From Mesorhizobium sp. ZC-5 (GTDB taxonomy: Bacteria; Pseudomonadota; Alphaproteobacteria; Rhizobiales; Rhizobiaceae), in assembly GCF_025753855.1 (NCBI RefSeq), contig NZ_JAOWPT010000005.1:1-64000 (forward strand): a stretch of DNA of 64,000 nt. The letters are read 5' to 3'. Within the stretch, counting starts at the first letter, position 1, and every line of letters starts with the position of its first letter. Below are positions 25,763 through 35,489 of the stretch, piece by piece. The notes under the pieces are model-generated. The model was given only the letters and a program-made list of their open reading frames with translations. It was not told where the DNA came from and did no database searches. The translations under genes were made by a program, and so were the position numbers.

Positions 25763-26902
25763 TTGACCGATTTTCTTGCCTCCTTTCTTGGTTCGGACAG
25801 CTTGCTTATCGGCACCATCATCCCGTTTCTGTTCGTGCTGACAATCGTCGTTTTCGTCCACGAGATGGGACACTACCTCGTTGGACGCTGGTGCGGCATC
25901 GGGGTCACCGCCTTTTCCATCGGATTTGGTCCCGAATTGATCGGGTTCAACGACCGTCACGGGACGCGCTGGAAGCTTTGCGCTATTCCGCTCGGCGGCT
26001 ACGTCAAGTTTGTCGGCGACATGAACGCGACGAGCACCCCCGACGCCGAGGAAATGGACAGGCTTACACCGGCCGAGCGCAGCGTTGCTTTCCATACCCA
26101 GCCGGTATGGAAACGTGCGCTGACAGTGGTCGCCGGCCCAATGTTTAATTTCCTGCTCACGATCGCTGTTTTCGCAGTATTTTTCGCCGCTTATGGCCGC
26201 GTGATAACTGAACCGATGGTGGCGGAAGTCCGCGCCGGAACGCCGGCCGCTGCCGCCGGTTTCATGCCGGGCGACCGTTTCGTCAGTGTCGATGGTCACC
26301 CGGTGGAAACATTCTCCGACGTGCAGCGCTTTGTTTCCGGCCGAACCGGCGATCCTCTGATTTTCATCATGCTGCGCGACGGCAAGGAGATCGAACTCAA
26401 GGCCACGCCGGAAGTGATGGAGCAGGAGGATGCTCTCGGCAACAAGATCAAAGTCGGCGTCATCGGCGTCGTCAACAGTGAGGAACTGGGGCAGCCGAGG
26501 GTCATAACCTACAGCATCCCCGGCGCTCTGGCCGAGGCGGTGCGGCAGACCGGGCACAGCCTCGAGCGCACCTGGAACTTCCTGAAGCGGTTCGCCGTCG
26601 GGCGTGAGGACAAATGCCAGCTCGGCGGACCGATCAAGATAGCGGACATGGCCGGCAAGGCCGCCAAACTCGGTTTCGACTGGCTGGTGCAACTGGTTGC
26701 GGCGTTGTCGCTGGGAATCGGATTTCTGAATCTTCTGCCGATTCCGCCGCTTGACGGCGGCCATCTTGTTTTCTACGCCGTCGAGGCTGCTATCGGGCGT
26801 CCGGTATCCGAGCGGGCGATGGAAATGGTCTATCGCGTGGGGTTTCTGCTGGTGCTGGGATTCATGGGGTTCGTTTTCTGGAACGATCTCTTTGGATGTT
26901 GA
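25763..26902 (+). CDS. rseP: Site-2 membrane metalloprotease RseP
   Basis: An intramembrane zinc protease that cleaves anti-sigma factors and signal peptide remnants (RseP/MmpA). The 379 residues carry HEMGH in the first helix (FVHEMGHYLVG near residues 34-43), a periplasmic PDZ domain (about 115-200) and the second metal motif LDGGH near residue 333. The start is TTG 25763 with GAGGAC seven bases upstream and a family N-terminus; no ATG fits. In many rhizobia it neighbours bamA, as here. E. coli has this block as rseP-bamA-skp-lpxD. Confidence 0.93.
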   Translation: MTDFLASFLGSDSLLIGTIIPFLFVLTIVVFVHEMGHYLVGRWCGIGVTAFSIGFGPELIGFNDRHGTRWKLCAIPLGGYVKFVGDMNATSTPDAEEMDRLTPAERSVAFHTQPVWKRALTVVAGPMFNFLLTIAVFAVFFAAYGRVITEPMVAEVRAGTPAAAAGFMPGDRFVSVDGHPVETFSDVQRFVSGRTGDPLIFIMLRDGKEIELKATPEVMEQEDALGNKIKVGVIGVVNSEELGQPRVITYSIPGALAEAVRQTGHSLERTWNFLKRFAVGREDKCQLGGPIKIADMAGKAAKLGFDWLVQLVAALSLGIGFLNLLPIPPLDGGHLVFYAVEAAIGRPVSERAMEMVYRVGFLLVLGFMGFVFWNDLFGC

Positions 26903-27022
26903 AATTATGAAAGAATTGGGCTTCGCGATGACCCTGATTGAGACTGCGTTTACCATCACGGCCGATATGCGTGACCCGAATGTCACGCTCCGAGCTTTAG
27001 TAAATACAAATTAACCAGAAGC

Positions 27023-27051
27023 CTTGCGTGTAAGGAAAATCTGGCTAATAC
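27023..27051 (+). promoter_or_regulatory. Likely promoter of bamA
   Basis: CTTGCG (27023-27028), a 17-base spacer and TAATAC (27046-27051) in the 221-base gap between rseP and bamA. It fits the alphaproteobacterial sigma-70 form. It lies 73 bases before the ATG and would give bamA and the lpx genes their own transcript. Confidence 0.6.
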
Positions 27052-27123
27052 GGTAACTTGATTTTACCGCGACGTCCGGATTTCTCGCCGTGGGGACTAC
27101 GAGAAAAAGGTTTTGAGAGCTCA

Positions 27124-29511
27124 ATGAAGGCAGCTTCCAGTTTTATGAGCGCCGCTTCGGCGGTGGCTTTGTCCGCAGCGCTGGTCGTTCCCGGCGCGGT
27201 TGCGGTTCAGTTCGCGTCTGTTTCCATGGCTCAAGCTGCTGTCGTCAGCAACATCGATGTGCGTGGGAATAAGCGCGTCGATGCCGAAACCATTCGCAGT
27301 TACCTCGGCATCACCCCCGGGCAGTCGTTCTCCAACGCTGATGTCGACGAGGCCGTGAAGCGCCTTTTCGGTACCGGCATGTTCTCGGATGTCCGCATCA
27401 ATCAGGCCGGGTCGACACTGGTCGTGCAGGTCGACGAGCATTCGATCGTCAACCAGGTGCTTTTCCAGGGCAACAAGAAGATCAAGGACGCGCAGCTTTC
27501 GCAGGCCGTTCAGTTGAAGCCGCGCAGTGCGTTCTCGACCGCCGCGATGGAAGCCGACGCCGATGCGATCCGCCAGGCCTATAGCCGTATCGGCCGCGAT
27601 GACGCGACCGTCACGACGCAGGTCATGGAGTTGGGTGAAGGTCGCGTCAACGTTGTCTTCGAGATTGCCGAAGGCGACCGCACCAAGATTGCCCGCATTG
27701 ATTTCAACGGCAACAACGCGTTCGGTGATCGCCGCCTTGCCGATGTCATCTCGACCAAGCGTTCGACGATCCTGTCGTTCCTGCTGCGCGACGACGTCTA
27801 TGACGAAAACCGCTTGCGCGCGGACGAGGAAGCGCTCCGCCGCTTCTACTTCAACCGTGGCTATGCCGATTTCCAGGTGATCTCCGCCACTGGCGAGCTT
27901 AACGAGGAAACCAACGAATACGTCGTTTCGATCACCGTGGAAGAGGGTGATCGCTATACGTTCGGCGATATCGGTGTGGAGAGCACGATCGAGGGTGTCG
28001 ACGGCGAATCGCTTCGTTCGCTCATCGAGACGCACTCCGGCAGCGTCTACAGCGCGAAAGAGGTGGAAGACACGATCATCGCGTTGACCGAACATGTGGC
28101 CGGGCTAGGCTATGCGTTTGCCCAGGTGACGCCGCGCGGTGACCGCAACTTTGAAAACCACACCATTTCGGTCACCTACACGATCGATCAAGGGCCGCGC
28201 ACCTATGTGGAGCGCATCGAAATCCGTGGCAACGCGCGTACCCGCGACTATGTTGTGCGCCGCGAGTTCGACGTGAGTGAGGGCGATGCCTTCAATCAGG
28301 TCTTGATCCAGCGTGCGAAGAAGCGCCTCGAAAGACTTGGTTATTTTGAGACGGTCGAAATCTCGACGGCGCCTGGCTCCGAACCGGATCAGGTGATTCT
28401 GGTGGTCGACCTCATCGAGAAGTCGACGGGTGAATTTTCGATCGGCGCCGGTTATTCCACCGGCGGCGATTCAGCCGGCCCGTCGGTCGAAGGCTCGATC
28501 ACGGAAAAGAACTTCCTCGGTCGTGGCCAATACATACGGCTTTCCGCCGGCGGCGGCGAAAATTCGCGCGATTTCATGCTGTCGTTCACCGAGCCATACT
28601 TCCTCGGCCGCCGCATCGCCGCGGGCTTCGACATCTTCCGGCAGACGCGCCGCTATGACGACTACGAGAGTGAGACGAATGGCGCGACCGTTCGACTTGG
28701 CCTGCCGATTACGGAAACCTTGTCGACGCAGTTTGCCTACACCTACTCGGAAGAAAAATACGAGTTCCGTGACAGCTGTCTTGATGATGGTGGTACACCG
28801 CAAGTCCCAAGCTGCGATGTGTCGCAGGCCATTATAGACGGCGTGGCCACCAGTCCGTGGACGAAGTCGGCGGTCAGCGGCACGCTGCTCTACAACAGCA
28901 TCGACGACATGAAGAACCCGCATAGCGGGCTCTACGCGACGTTCACCACCGAGTTTGCCGGATTGGGAGGCGACGCCGAATATCTCAAGTTCACCACCCG
29001 CGGCACCTACTATCAGACGATTTCAGAGGAAATGAACATCGTCGGACTGCTGACTGCAGGCGCCGGCCACATCCAGTCGACCGGCAATGGCGATCTGCGC
29101 GTGTTCGATCACTTCAAGAGCAGTGATCGCATCATCCGCGGCTTCGACTTCAATGGCATCGGGCCTGCCGCGGTAGCCGGCAGCGGCTTCGATCACCTTG
29201 GCGGTACAACCTACTTCCACGCCTCGGCGGAAGCGCAGTTCCCTATTCCTGTGATCCCCGAGAGCTTCGGCCTGAAGGGCGCGGTGTTTGCCGACGCCGC
29301 GACCCTCTATGGCAACGATGTTCGCAACTCGACGGATGGTGCGCTTTCCGCAACCGCCTCAAGAGACATGGAGTGGCGCGCATCCGTGGGTGCCGGCCTC
29401 ATCTGGGCTTCGCCGTTCGGTCCGTTGCGTGTCGACTACGCGGTCCCGCTCAAGAAAGAGGACAGCGACGAAGAGCAGAACTTCAATTTCGGTATCTCGA
29501 CCCGCTTCTAG
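27124..29511 (+). CDS. bamA: Outer membrane assembly factor BamA (Omp85)
   Basis: Core of the BAM complex that inserts beta-barrel proteins into the outer membrane. The 795-residue protein has a signal peptide (about 1-38), five POTRA repeats (about 40-420, opening VVSNIDVRGNKRVDAETIRSYL) and a C-terminal 16-strand barrel with the typical SITEKNFLGRGQ and DYAVPLKKE segments. It ends with Phe (TRF), the barrel-targeting residue. ATG 27124 is preceded by GAGAGCTCA; the frame upstream to 27058 has no family similarity. It heads the lpx gene run. Confidence 0.96.
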   Translation: MKAASSFMSAASAVALSAALVVPGAVAVQFASVSMAQAAVVSNIDVRGNKRVDAETIRSYLGITPGQSFSNADVDEAVKRLFGTGMFSDVRINQAGSTLVVQVDEHSIVNQVLFQGNKKIKDAQLSQAVQLKPRSAFSTAAMEADADAIRQAYSRIGRDDATVTTQVMELGEGRVNVVFEIAEGDRTKIARIDFNGNNAFGDRRLADVISTKRSTILSFLLRDDVYDENRLRADEEALRRFYFNRGYADFQVISATGELNEETNEYVVSITVEEGDRYTFGDIGVESTIEGVDGESLRSLIETHSGSVYSAKEVEDTIIALTEHVAGLGYAFAQVTPRGDRNFENHTISVTYTIDQGPRTYVERIEIRGNARTRDYVVRREFDVSEGDAFNQVLIQRAKKRLERLGYFETVEISTAPGSEPDQVILVVDLIEKSTGEFSIGAGYSTGGDSAGPSVEGSITEKNFLGRGQYIRLSAGGGENSRDFMLSFTEPYFLGRRIAAGFDIFRQTRRYDDYESETNGATVRLGLPITETLSTQFAYTYSEEKYEFRDSCLDDGGTPQVPSCDVSQAIIDGVATSPWTKSAVSGTLLYNSIDDMKNPHSGLYATFTTEFAGLGGDAEYLKFTTRGTYYQTISEEMNIVGLLTAGAGHIQSTGNGDLRVFDHFKSSDRIIRGFDFNGIGPAAVAGSGFDHLGGTTYFHASAEAQFPIPVIPESFGLKGAVFADAATLYGNDVRNSTDGALSATASRDMEWRASVGAGLIWASPFGPLRVDYAVPLKKEDSDEEQNFNFGISTRF

Positions 29512-29562
29512 GCGGTCGGGGCTGTGCTTCCGGGTCGTTCTGGCCCGGAAGAAAAGGCTCAT

Positions 29563-30615
29563 ATGACAGACCCGGTCTTTTTCGCGCCGTCACGCCGGTT
29601 TTCCGCCGCTGAGATAGCCGCCCTGACCGGTGCCGAACTTTTCGACGCCAGCCAGGCGGACGTCATCGTCACCGACATTGCATCGGCCTCCACCGGCGGC
29701 GACGGCATGCTCGTCTATGTGGATGGTAAGCGAAACGCCACCCTTCTCGAAGGGCGCTCCGCTGCCGCAATCCTGTGCACAGCAGACGTCGTAAAGCAGG
29801 TGCCGCCCGGGATCGCGATCCTGGTGACGCCCAAGCCGCAACAGGCCTTTGCGCAAATCGGCAGGCTCCTTCATCCGAGTGCCGCGAGTCCCCAGTCGCT
29901 GACTGGCGAAACCGGCGTTTCGAAGAAGGCGCATGTCTCCAAGGATTCGCATATCGAGGCCGGCGCCATTATCGAGGCCGGTGCAACAGTCGGCCCGGGG
30001 GCGTCGATCGGCAGTGGCACCATAATCGCGCCCAACGCGGTGATTGGATCCAGCACGCAGATCGGTCGCGACTGCTTCATCGGGCCTGGGGTGACCGTTC
30101 AGTACGCTCTGGTCGGCAACCGCGTCATCATCCATGGTGGTGCACAGGTGGGCCAGGATGGTTTCGGTTTTGTCGGGGGTGCGCGCGGACCTGAGCGGAT
30201 TCCTCAGATCGGTCGTGTCGTCATTCAGGACGACGTGGAGATCGGCGCCAACACCACGGTCGATCGCGGCGCCATGTCCGATACCGTCATCGGCGAGGGC
30301 ACCAAGATCGACAATCTGGTGCAGATCGCCCACAATGTTCGCATCGGCCGCGGTTGCATAATCGCCGGCCATTGCGGGCTTTCCGGTTCGGTGACGTTGG
30401 GGGATTTCGTCATGTTGGGTGGCCGTGTCGGCATTGCCGATCATATTTCGATAGGGTCGTTCGCGCAGGTTGCTGCGTCGGCCGGTCTTATGCATGACAT
30501 CCCGCAAGGCGAGCGGTGGGCTGGATCCCCGGCGCGGCCCATGCGTGATTTTTTCCGTGAAGTTGCCGCCATCCGCGGCCTGACCAAACCTAGGAAAGGC
30601 GACAGCAATGGCTGA
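29563..30615 (+). CDS. lpxD: UDP-3-O-acylglucosamine N-acyltransferase
   Basis: Third step of lipid A synthesis: adds the second hydroxyacyl chain to UDP-3-O-acyl-glucosamine. The 350-residue protein has an N-terminal uridine-binding domain and then a left-handed beta-helix of hexapeptide repeats (from about residue 105: [20 protein letters not shown] and onward). The catalytic histidine lies in [14 protein letters not shown] near residue 255. The stop codon overlaps the fabZ start by eight bases. ATG 29563 is chosen for the conserved [16 protein letters not shown]. Confidence 0.95.
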   Translation: MTDPVFFAPSRRFSAAEIAALTGAELFDASQADVIVTDIASASTGGDGMLVYVDGKRNATLLEGRSAAAILCTADVVKQVPPGIAILVTPKPQQAFAQIGRLLHPSAASPQSLTGETGVSKKAHVSKDSHIEAGAIIEAGATVGPGASIGSGTIIAPNAVIGSSTQIGRDCFIGPGVTVQYALVGNRVIIHGGAQVGQDGFGFVGGARGPERIPQIGRVVIQDDVEIGANTTVDRGAMSDTVIGEGTKIDNLVQIAHNVRIGRGCIIAGHCGLSGSVTLGDFVMLGGRVGIADHISIGSFAQVAASAGLMHDIPQGERWAGSPARPMRDFFREVAAIRGLTKPRKGDSNG

Positions 30616-31078
30616 CAGTGCCGGAACCGTTCTCGAGACGGTCGACATCATGCAGTTGATGAAGTTGCTGCCGCACCGTTATCCCTTTCTGCTTGTCGAC
30701 CGCGTCATCGACATCGATGCGGACAATTCCGCGATCGGCATCAAGAACGTGACGGTGAACGAACCGCATTTTCAGGGCCATTTCCCGGAACAACCGGTGA
30801 TGCCGGGTGTGTTGATCATCGAAGCGATGGCGCAGACGGCCGGCGCCATTTGCATAAAAAGTGCTGGAAACGACAAACCGTCCCTCGTCTACTTCATGAC
30901 CATCGACAACGCGAAGTTCCGCCGCCCAGTGGTGCCCGGAGACAGGCTGGAAATCCACGTCAAGAAGCTGAAGAAACGCGGCAACATCTGGCGATTCGCG
31001 TGCGAGGCTCTGGTCGATGGCGCCAAGGCCGCGGAAGCCGAGATTTCCGCGATGATGTCCCCGAAGCCGGCTGCCTGA
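30608..31078 (+). CDS. fabZ: 3-hydroxyacyl-ACP dehydratase FabZ
   Basis: Dehydrates 3-hydroxyacyl-ACP in fatty acid elongation and competes with LpxA for substrate. The 156-residue hot-dog protein has [14 protein letters not shown] and the active-site block [20 protein letters not shown], with catalytic H (near 57) and E (near 71). The start overlaps the end of lpxD, and lpxA follows 12 bases on, so expression is coupled. Confidence 0.96.
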   Translation: MADSAGTVLETVDIMQLMKLLPHRYPFLLVDRVIDIDADNSAIGIKNVTVNEPHFQGHFPEQPVMPGVLIIEAMAQTAGAICIKSAGNDKPSLVYFMTIDNAKFRRPVVPGDRLEIHVKKLKKRGNIWRFACEALVDGAKAAEAEISAMMSPKPAA

Positions 31079-31090
31079 CCGGCGACGTCG

Positions 31091-31924
31091 ATGCAATCAG
31101 AAACGTTCATTCATCCGATGGCCGTGGTGGAATCCGGGGCCAAGCTTGGGGCAGGGGTTCGCATTGGCCCGTTCTGCCATGTGAGCGCCGACGCGGTGTT
31201 GGCCGACAATGTCGAGTTGGTCAGCCACGTCGCCGTCATGGGTGCGACCACGATCGGCGAGGGGAGCAAGGTCTTCCCGCAGGCGGTGCTGGGCGCGGCG
31301 CCGCAGAACCTGAAGCACCGCGGTACCCGGACGACGCTGACGATCGGCGGCAACACCACCGTTCGCGAGGGGGTGACCATGCATGTCGGCTCGGACACCA
31401 ACCACGGCGCGACCACGGTGGGCGAGAACGGTTACTTCATGGCTTACTCGCATGTCGCCCACGATTGCACCGTTGGCAACAATGTGACGATGGCCAACGG
31501 TGCGATGCTGGCCGGGCATTGCGAGATTGGCGACAATGTCGTGATCGGCGGGCTGACGGCGGTTCATCAGTTTGCCCGCATCGGCAACAACGCCTTTCTT
31601 TCCGGATGCTCGGCAATCCCGGGAGACGTCATTCCGTTCGGGTTTGCGCGCGGCAATCTCGCCAAGCTGCGTGGCCTCAACGTTATCGGCATGCGCCGTT
31701 CGGGCATGTCGAGGACCGACATCCAGACCGTACGCCAAGCCTACCGCACGATTTTTGACCGGACGCGGACCATCGCCGAAAACCTCGAAATTGCGCGACG
31801 CGACTTTGCCGGCTCGCCGGTTGCGATGAGCCTGGTCGAATTTCTGTCCAAGCGCGGCACCCGCTATTTCGTGACGCCTCCTCTCGAAGATGCTGGCGAT
31901 GACGGCACCGATGACGAGGTCTGA
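31091..31924 (+). CDS. lpxA: UDP-N-acetylglucosamine acyltransferase
   Basis: First step of lipid A synthesis, adding a hydroxyacyl group at O3 of UDP-GlcNAc. The 277-residue protein is a hexapeptide-repeat beta-helix starting FIHPMAVVESGAKLGAG. The catalytic histidine is in MAYSHVAHDCTVGNN near residue 126 (GGLTAVHQFARIG follows). The C-terminal helical cap with TVRQAYRTIF is present. It overlaps the next gene by 14 to 35 bases, depending on the lpxI start. Confidence 0.96.
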   Translation: MQSETFIHPMAVVESGAKLGAGVRIGPFCHVSADAVLADNVELVSHVAVMGATTIGEGSKVFPQAVLGAAPQNLKHRGTRTTLTIGGNTTVREGVTMHVGSDTNHGATTVGENGYFMAYSHVAHDCTVGNNVTMANGAMLAGHCEIGDNVVIGGLTAVHQFARIGNNAFLSGCSAIPGDVIPFGFARGNLAKLRGLNVIGMRRSGMSRTDIQTVRQAYRTIFDRTRTIAENLEIARRDFAGSPVAMSLVEFLSKRGTRYFVTPPLEDAGDDGTDDEV

Positions 31925-32798
31925 GGCCGGCGGAATCAAACTCGAGCCGACGGATCGCGTCGCGCTGATTGCCGGCAGCGGACAATTGCCCGTCGATGTC
32001 GCGGAAGGACTGGCGAAGGCAGGCAAACCGCCCTTCGTGATGATCGTCGGTGGCGAAGGGGTCGATCCGCTTGCTTTCCAGCCCTACGATCACATGATCC
32101 TTCCGCTCGAGGCCATTGGGGATCTCGTCGGCCTTCTGAGGCGCAATCGGATAACGCATGTCATCATGGCCGGCGGTGTTTCAAGCCGGCCCAATCTCCG
32201 TCGAATAAAGTGGAGCCTTGCGCTGCTGCGGGTCCTGCCGAGGCTCGTTTACAAGCTGACGAAGGGCGATAACACGTTGCTGAGCGCCTTCGTGGCCCAT
32301 TTGGAGCAGAGCGGTTTCGAGGTCGTCGGTGCGCATGAAGTCCTGCCCGATCTTTTGGCTCGACCAGGCGTCATGGGCAAGGTGCAGCCGCGGACCTCCG
32401 ACCAGCGCGATATCGATGCGGCGCTGGAAGCCGCGCTTGCCATTGGCAGGCTCGACATTGGCCAGGCAGCTGTTGCAGTCGGTGGCCGGGCGGTTGCGCT
32501 GGAAGGCGTGGAGGGAACCGACGGGCTGTTGGAGCGGATGAAGGAGCTGCGCAACAATGGCCGCATCGCCGGTATTGCGCGCGGCGTTCTGGTCAAATGC
32601 GCCAAGCCCGACCAGGAATTGCGCGCCGACCTGCCGACGATCGGGCCGGCGACGATCGAGGGGGCGCATGCCGCCGGCCTGGCTGGCGTTGCGGTCGAGG
32701 CCGATCGGGCTTTCGTGCTCGAATTCGCCAGGACGATCGAGCGGGCGGATGCGCTGGGCCTGTTCGTCATCGGCCTTGACAAGGCGGCAAGACGATGA
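31911..32798 (+). CDS. lpxI: UDP-2,3-diacylglucosamine diphosphatase LpxI
   Basis: Makes lipid X by hydrolysing UDP-2,3-diacylglucosamine; alphaproteobacteria use LpxI (formerly DUF1009) instead of LpxH. About 295 residues with RVALIAGSGQLPVDVAEGL at the N-terminus and VMGKVQPRTSDQRDIDAALEAA plus VKCAKPDQELRADLPTIG in the C-terminal catalytic domain. Three in-frame ATGs (31890, 31899, 31911) all lie inside the end of lpxA, none with a clear ribosome-binding site; I give the last. The stop overlaps lpxB by ATGA. Confidence 0.92.
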   Translation: MTRSEAGGIKLEPTDRVALIAGSGQLPVDVAEGLAKAGKPPFVMIVGGEGVDPLAFQPYDHMILPLEAIGDLVGLLRRNRITHVIMAGGVSSRPNLRRIKWSLALLRVLPRLVYKLTKGDNTLLSAFVAHLEQSGFEVVGAHEVLPDLLARPGVMGKVQPRTSDQRDIDAALEAALAIGRLDIGQAAVAVGGRAVALEGVEGTDGLLERMKELRNNGRIAGIARGVLVKCAKPDQELRADLPTIGPATIEGAHAAGLAGVAVEADRAFVLEFARTIERADALGLFVIGLDKAARR

Positions 32799-33967
32799 GC
32801 GCGGAACGTCCGCTCAAGATCGCCGTTGTCGCAGGCGAGGAGTCCGGCGACCTGCTTGGCGCCGACCTGGTTCGGGCACTGGAATCGGCTAGCGGTGGCG
32901 ATATCGAGTTGATCGGCGTCGGCGGCCGCCACCTCCAGGCAATGGGGCTCAAATCGCTGTTCGATCCGGCTGCGATCGCGCTCATGGGGGCATCGGCGAT
33001 CGTCAGGGATCTGCCGCGGCTGATCGCCCGCATCCGTTCGACGGCCCGGACGATCGCCGATGCCGCGCCGGACTGCCTGATCACCATCGACAGCCCGGAA
33101 TTCACCTTGCGCGTTGCCAGGAAGGTTCGGGCAAGAAATCCGTCCATCCCGATCATCCATTATGTCTGTCCCAGCATCTGGGCGTGGCGTCCGTCGCGCG
33201 CGGCGGAAATGCGGCCCTATGTCGACCATGTCCTCTGCGTGCTGCCTTTCGAAGTCGACGCGCTGAAAAGGCTTTCCGGGCCGCCAGGCACATATGTCGG
33301 CCACCGGCTGACCTATGACACAGGCATCCTGCACGCTGCCCGTCACCAGTCCGAGCGCCAGAAACCCTTGTCGCAGGATGAAAAAACGCTGCTGGTGCTG
33401 CCTGGCTCCCGCAAGAGCGAGGTGAAGGGTCTCATCGGTACATTCGGCGAGACGGTCGACCTTTTGCGTGAACGCGGCCACAAACTGCGGCTTCTGGTGC
33501 CGACCGTGCCGCATGTCGCCAGCCTGGTCGAGGCCGAGACCGCCAAATGGCCGCAGCATCCGGAGATCATCCTCGATTCCGCCCGCAAATGGCAGGCGTT
33601 CGGAGAAGCCGACGCCGCACTCGCCGCATCGGGTACCGTTTCGCTGGAACTCGCCCTTTGCCGGGTGCCGCTGGTCGCCTGCTATCGGACAGATCCCCTG
33701 ATGCGGCTTTTCCTCAGGCTGATCACCACCTGGTCGGCCTCCCTGCCCAATCTGATCGCCGACAGGGTGCTGGTGCCCGAATATTATGACGTCTCGATCC
33801 GGCCGGGCCAGTTGGCGCGGCAGATCGAGCAACTGATGACCCCAGACAGCGACACACGGCGGCTGCAGTTGAACGGCTTCGCCGAGGTCAAGAAACGCAT
33901 GGCGACGAAGCGACGTCCTGGAGCTGTCGCCGCCGATATCGTGCTCGACCACATCCGGGCACGTTAG
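32795..33967 (+). CDS. lpxB: Lipid A disaccharide synthase
   Basis: Glycosyltransferase joining lipid X and UDP-diacylglucosamine into the lipid A disaccharide. The 390-residue protein has AGEESGDLLGADLVRAL at the N-terminus, HYVCPSIWAWRPSRA near 125-139 and the LLVLPGSRKSEVKGL sugar-binding loop near 200. Conserved LPNLIADRVLVPEY follows. It closes the lpx run and is followed by a bidirectional terminator shared with gltA. Confidence 0.96.
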   Translation: MSAERPLKIAVVAGEESGDLLGADLVRALESASGGDIELIGVGGRHLQAMGLKSLFDPAAIALMGASAIVRDLPRLIARIRSTARTIADAAPDCLITIDSPEFTLRVARKVRARNPSIPIIHYVCPSIWAWRPSRAAEMRPYVDHVLCVLPFEVDALKRLSGPPGTYVGHRLTYDTGILHAARHQSERQKPLSQDEKTLLVLPGSRKSEVKGLIGTFGETVDLLRERGHKLRLLVPTVPHVASLVEAETAKWPQHPEIILDSARKWQAFGEADAALAASGTVSLELALCRVPLVACYRTDPLMRLFLRLITTWSASLPNLIADRVLVPEYYDVSIRPGQLARQIEQLMTPDSDTRRLQLNGFAEVKKRMATKRRPGAVAADIVLDHIRAR

Positions 33968-33971
33968 CAAC

Positions 33972-33999
33972 AAAAAAGGCGCCTGGAGGCGCCTTTTTT
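33972..33999. terminator. Bidirectional terminator between lpxB and gltA
   Basis: A perfect 12-bp stem AAAAAAGGCGCC/GGCGCCTTTTTT (33972-33983 with 33988-33999, loop TGGA). It has T's on either strand and ends both convergent transcripts. Confidence 0.95.
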
Positions 34000-34018
34000 G
34001 GTTGGTCTGTGGTTCCGG

Positions 34019-35308
34019 TCAGCGCTTGGCGATCGGCACGTAGTCTCGTTCCGGAGCACCGGTATAGAGCTGGCGCGGGCGCCCGATCTTCTGATGCGGG
34101 TCCTCGATCATCTCTTTCCACTGGGCGATCCAGCCGACGGTGCGGGCGACGGCGAAGAGCACGGTAAACATGGTGGTCGGGAAGCCGAGCGCCTTCAGCG
34201 TGATGCCGGAATAGAAGTCGACGTTCGGATAGAGCTTCTTTTCGATAAAATATTCGTCGGTGAGCGCAATCTTTTCCAACTCCATGGCGATATCGAGCAT
34301 CGGATCGTCCTTGATGCCCAGCTCGCCCAGAACCTCGTGTGCGGTCTTCTGCATGATCTTGGCGCGCGGATCGTAGTTCTTGTAGACGCGGTGCCCAAAG
34401 CCCATGAGGCGGAAGGGATCGTTCTTGTCCTTGGCGCGATCGATGAATTCCGGAATGCGGTCGACGGTGCCGATCTCGGAGAGCATGTTGAGCGCCGCCT
34501 CGTTGGCGCCGCCATGTGCCGGGCCCCAGAGACAGGCGATGCCGGCCGCGATGCAGGCGAACGGGTTCGCGCCCGACGAACCGGCAAGCCGCACCGTCGA
34601 CGTCGACGCGTTCTGTTCGTGATCGGCGTGCAGGATAAAAATGCGCTCCATGGCGCGCGCCAGAACCGGGTTGACCTTGTAATCCTCGCACGGCACCGCA
34701 AAGCACATATGCAGGAAGTTGGCGGCAAAATTCAGTTCGTTCTTCGGGTAAATGAACGGCTGGCCGATATGGTATTTATAGGCCATGGCGGCAATCGTCG
34801 GCATCTTGGCGATCATGCGGATCGACGCCACCATGCGCTGGTGCGGATCCGAAATATCGGTCGAGTCGTGATAGAAGGCCGACATCGCGCCAACCACTCC
34901 GCACATCACGGCCATCGGATGCGCATCGCGGCGGAAGCCGGTGAAGAACCGGGTCATCTGCTCATGCACCATGGTGTGGCGCGTCACGCGATAATCGAAG
35001 TCGTCCTTCTGCGTCTTGGTCGGCAGTTCGCCGTAAAGCAACAGGTAGCAGACCTCGAGGAAGTCGCCATGTTCGGCCAACTGGTCGATCGGATAGCCGC
35101 GATGCAGCAGAATGCCTTCGTCGCCGTCGATGAAGGTAATCTCGGACTCGCAGGAAGCAGTCGAGGTGAAACCCGGATCGTAGGTGAAGGCGCCGGTGGT
35201 GCTGTAAAGAGAGCCGATATCGATGACGTCCGGCCCGACCGAACCGCTCTTCACCTTGAATTCGTGGGTCTTGCCGCCAAATTCCAGTTTTGCCGTCGGT
35301 TCGGTCAT
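34019..35308 (-). CDS. gltA: Citrate synthase
   Basis: Condenses oxaloacetate and acetyl-CoA, first step of the TCA cycle. The 429 residues belong to the hexameric NADH-sensitive type II family. Catalytic histidines lie in [11 protein letters not shown] and [14 protein letters not shown], and the catalytic aspartate in the DFYSGITL block. [13 protein letters not shown] is the classic signature. It is convergent with lpxB and shares its terminator, and lies 181 bases downstream of gltX. Confidence 0.97.
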   Translation of the reverse strand: MTEPTAKLEFGGKTHEFKVKSGSVGPDVIDIGSLYSTTGAFTYDPGFTSTASCESEITFIDGDEGILLHRGYPIDQLAEHGDFLEVCYLLLYGELPTKTQKDDFDYRVTRHTMVHEQMTRFFTGFRRDAHPMAVMCGVVGAMSAFYHDSTDISDPHQRMVASIRMIAKMPTIAAMAYKYHIGQPFIYPKNELNFAANFLHMCFAVPCEDYKVNPVLARAMERIFILHADHEQNASTSTVRLAGSSGANPFACIAAGIACLWGPAHGGANEAALNMLSEIGTVDRIPEFIDRAKDKNDPFRLMGFGHRVYKNYDPRAKIMQKTAHEVLGELGIKDDPMLDIAMELEKIALTDEYFIEKKLYPNVDFYSGITLKALGFPTTMFTVLFAVARTVGWIAQWKEMIEDPHQKIGRPRQLYTGAPERDYVPIAKR

Positions 35309-35390
35309 CGCAAACTCCTTTTATTTTTCAGTGCCCGGAAGGGAAAATTCTGCAATGCGGCAAGACGAAAAACGCTTGAATGCGCCGAAG

Positions 35391-35419
35391 TGCTAGCGCA
35401 TTTCCCAATGCCTGCCAAG
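35391..35419 (-). promoter_or_regulatory. Possible gltA promoter
   Basis: On the minus strand, CTTGGC (35419-35414), a 17-base spacer and CTAGCA (35396-35391) lie about 80 bases before the gltA ATG. It fits the alphaproteobacterial consensus only loosely. Confidence 0.35.
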
Positions 35420-35489
35420 GTTAGCCCGTAGGTGTAATGTTGCACCGCAACAGGTCCATTTCAATGGCCATTTCCGGTTCGCCATTACC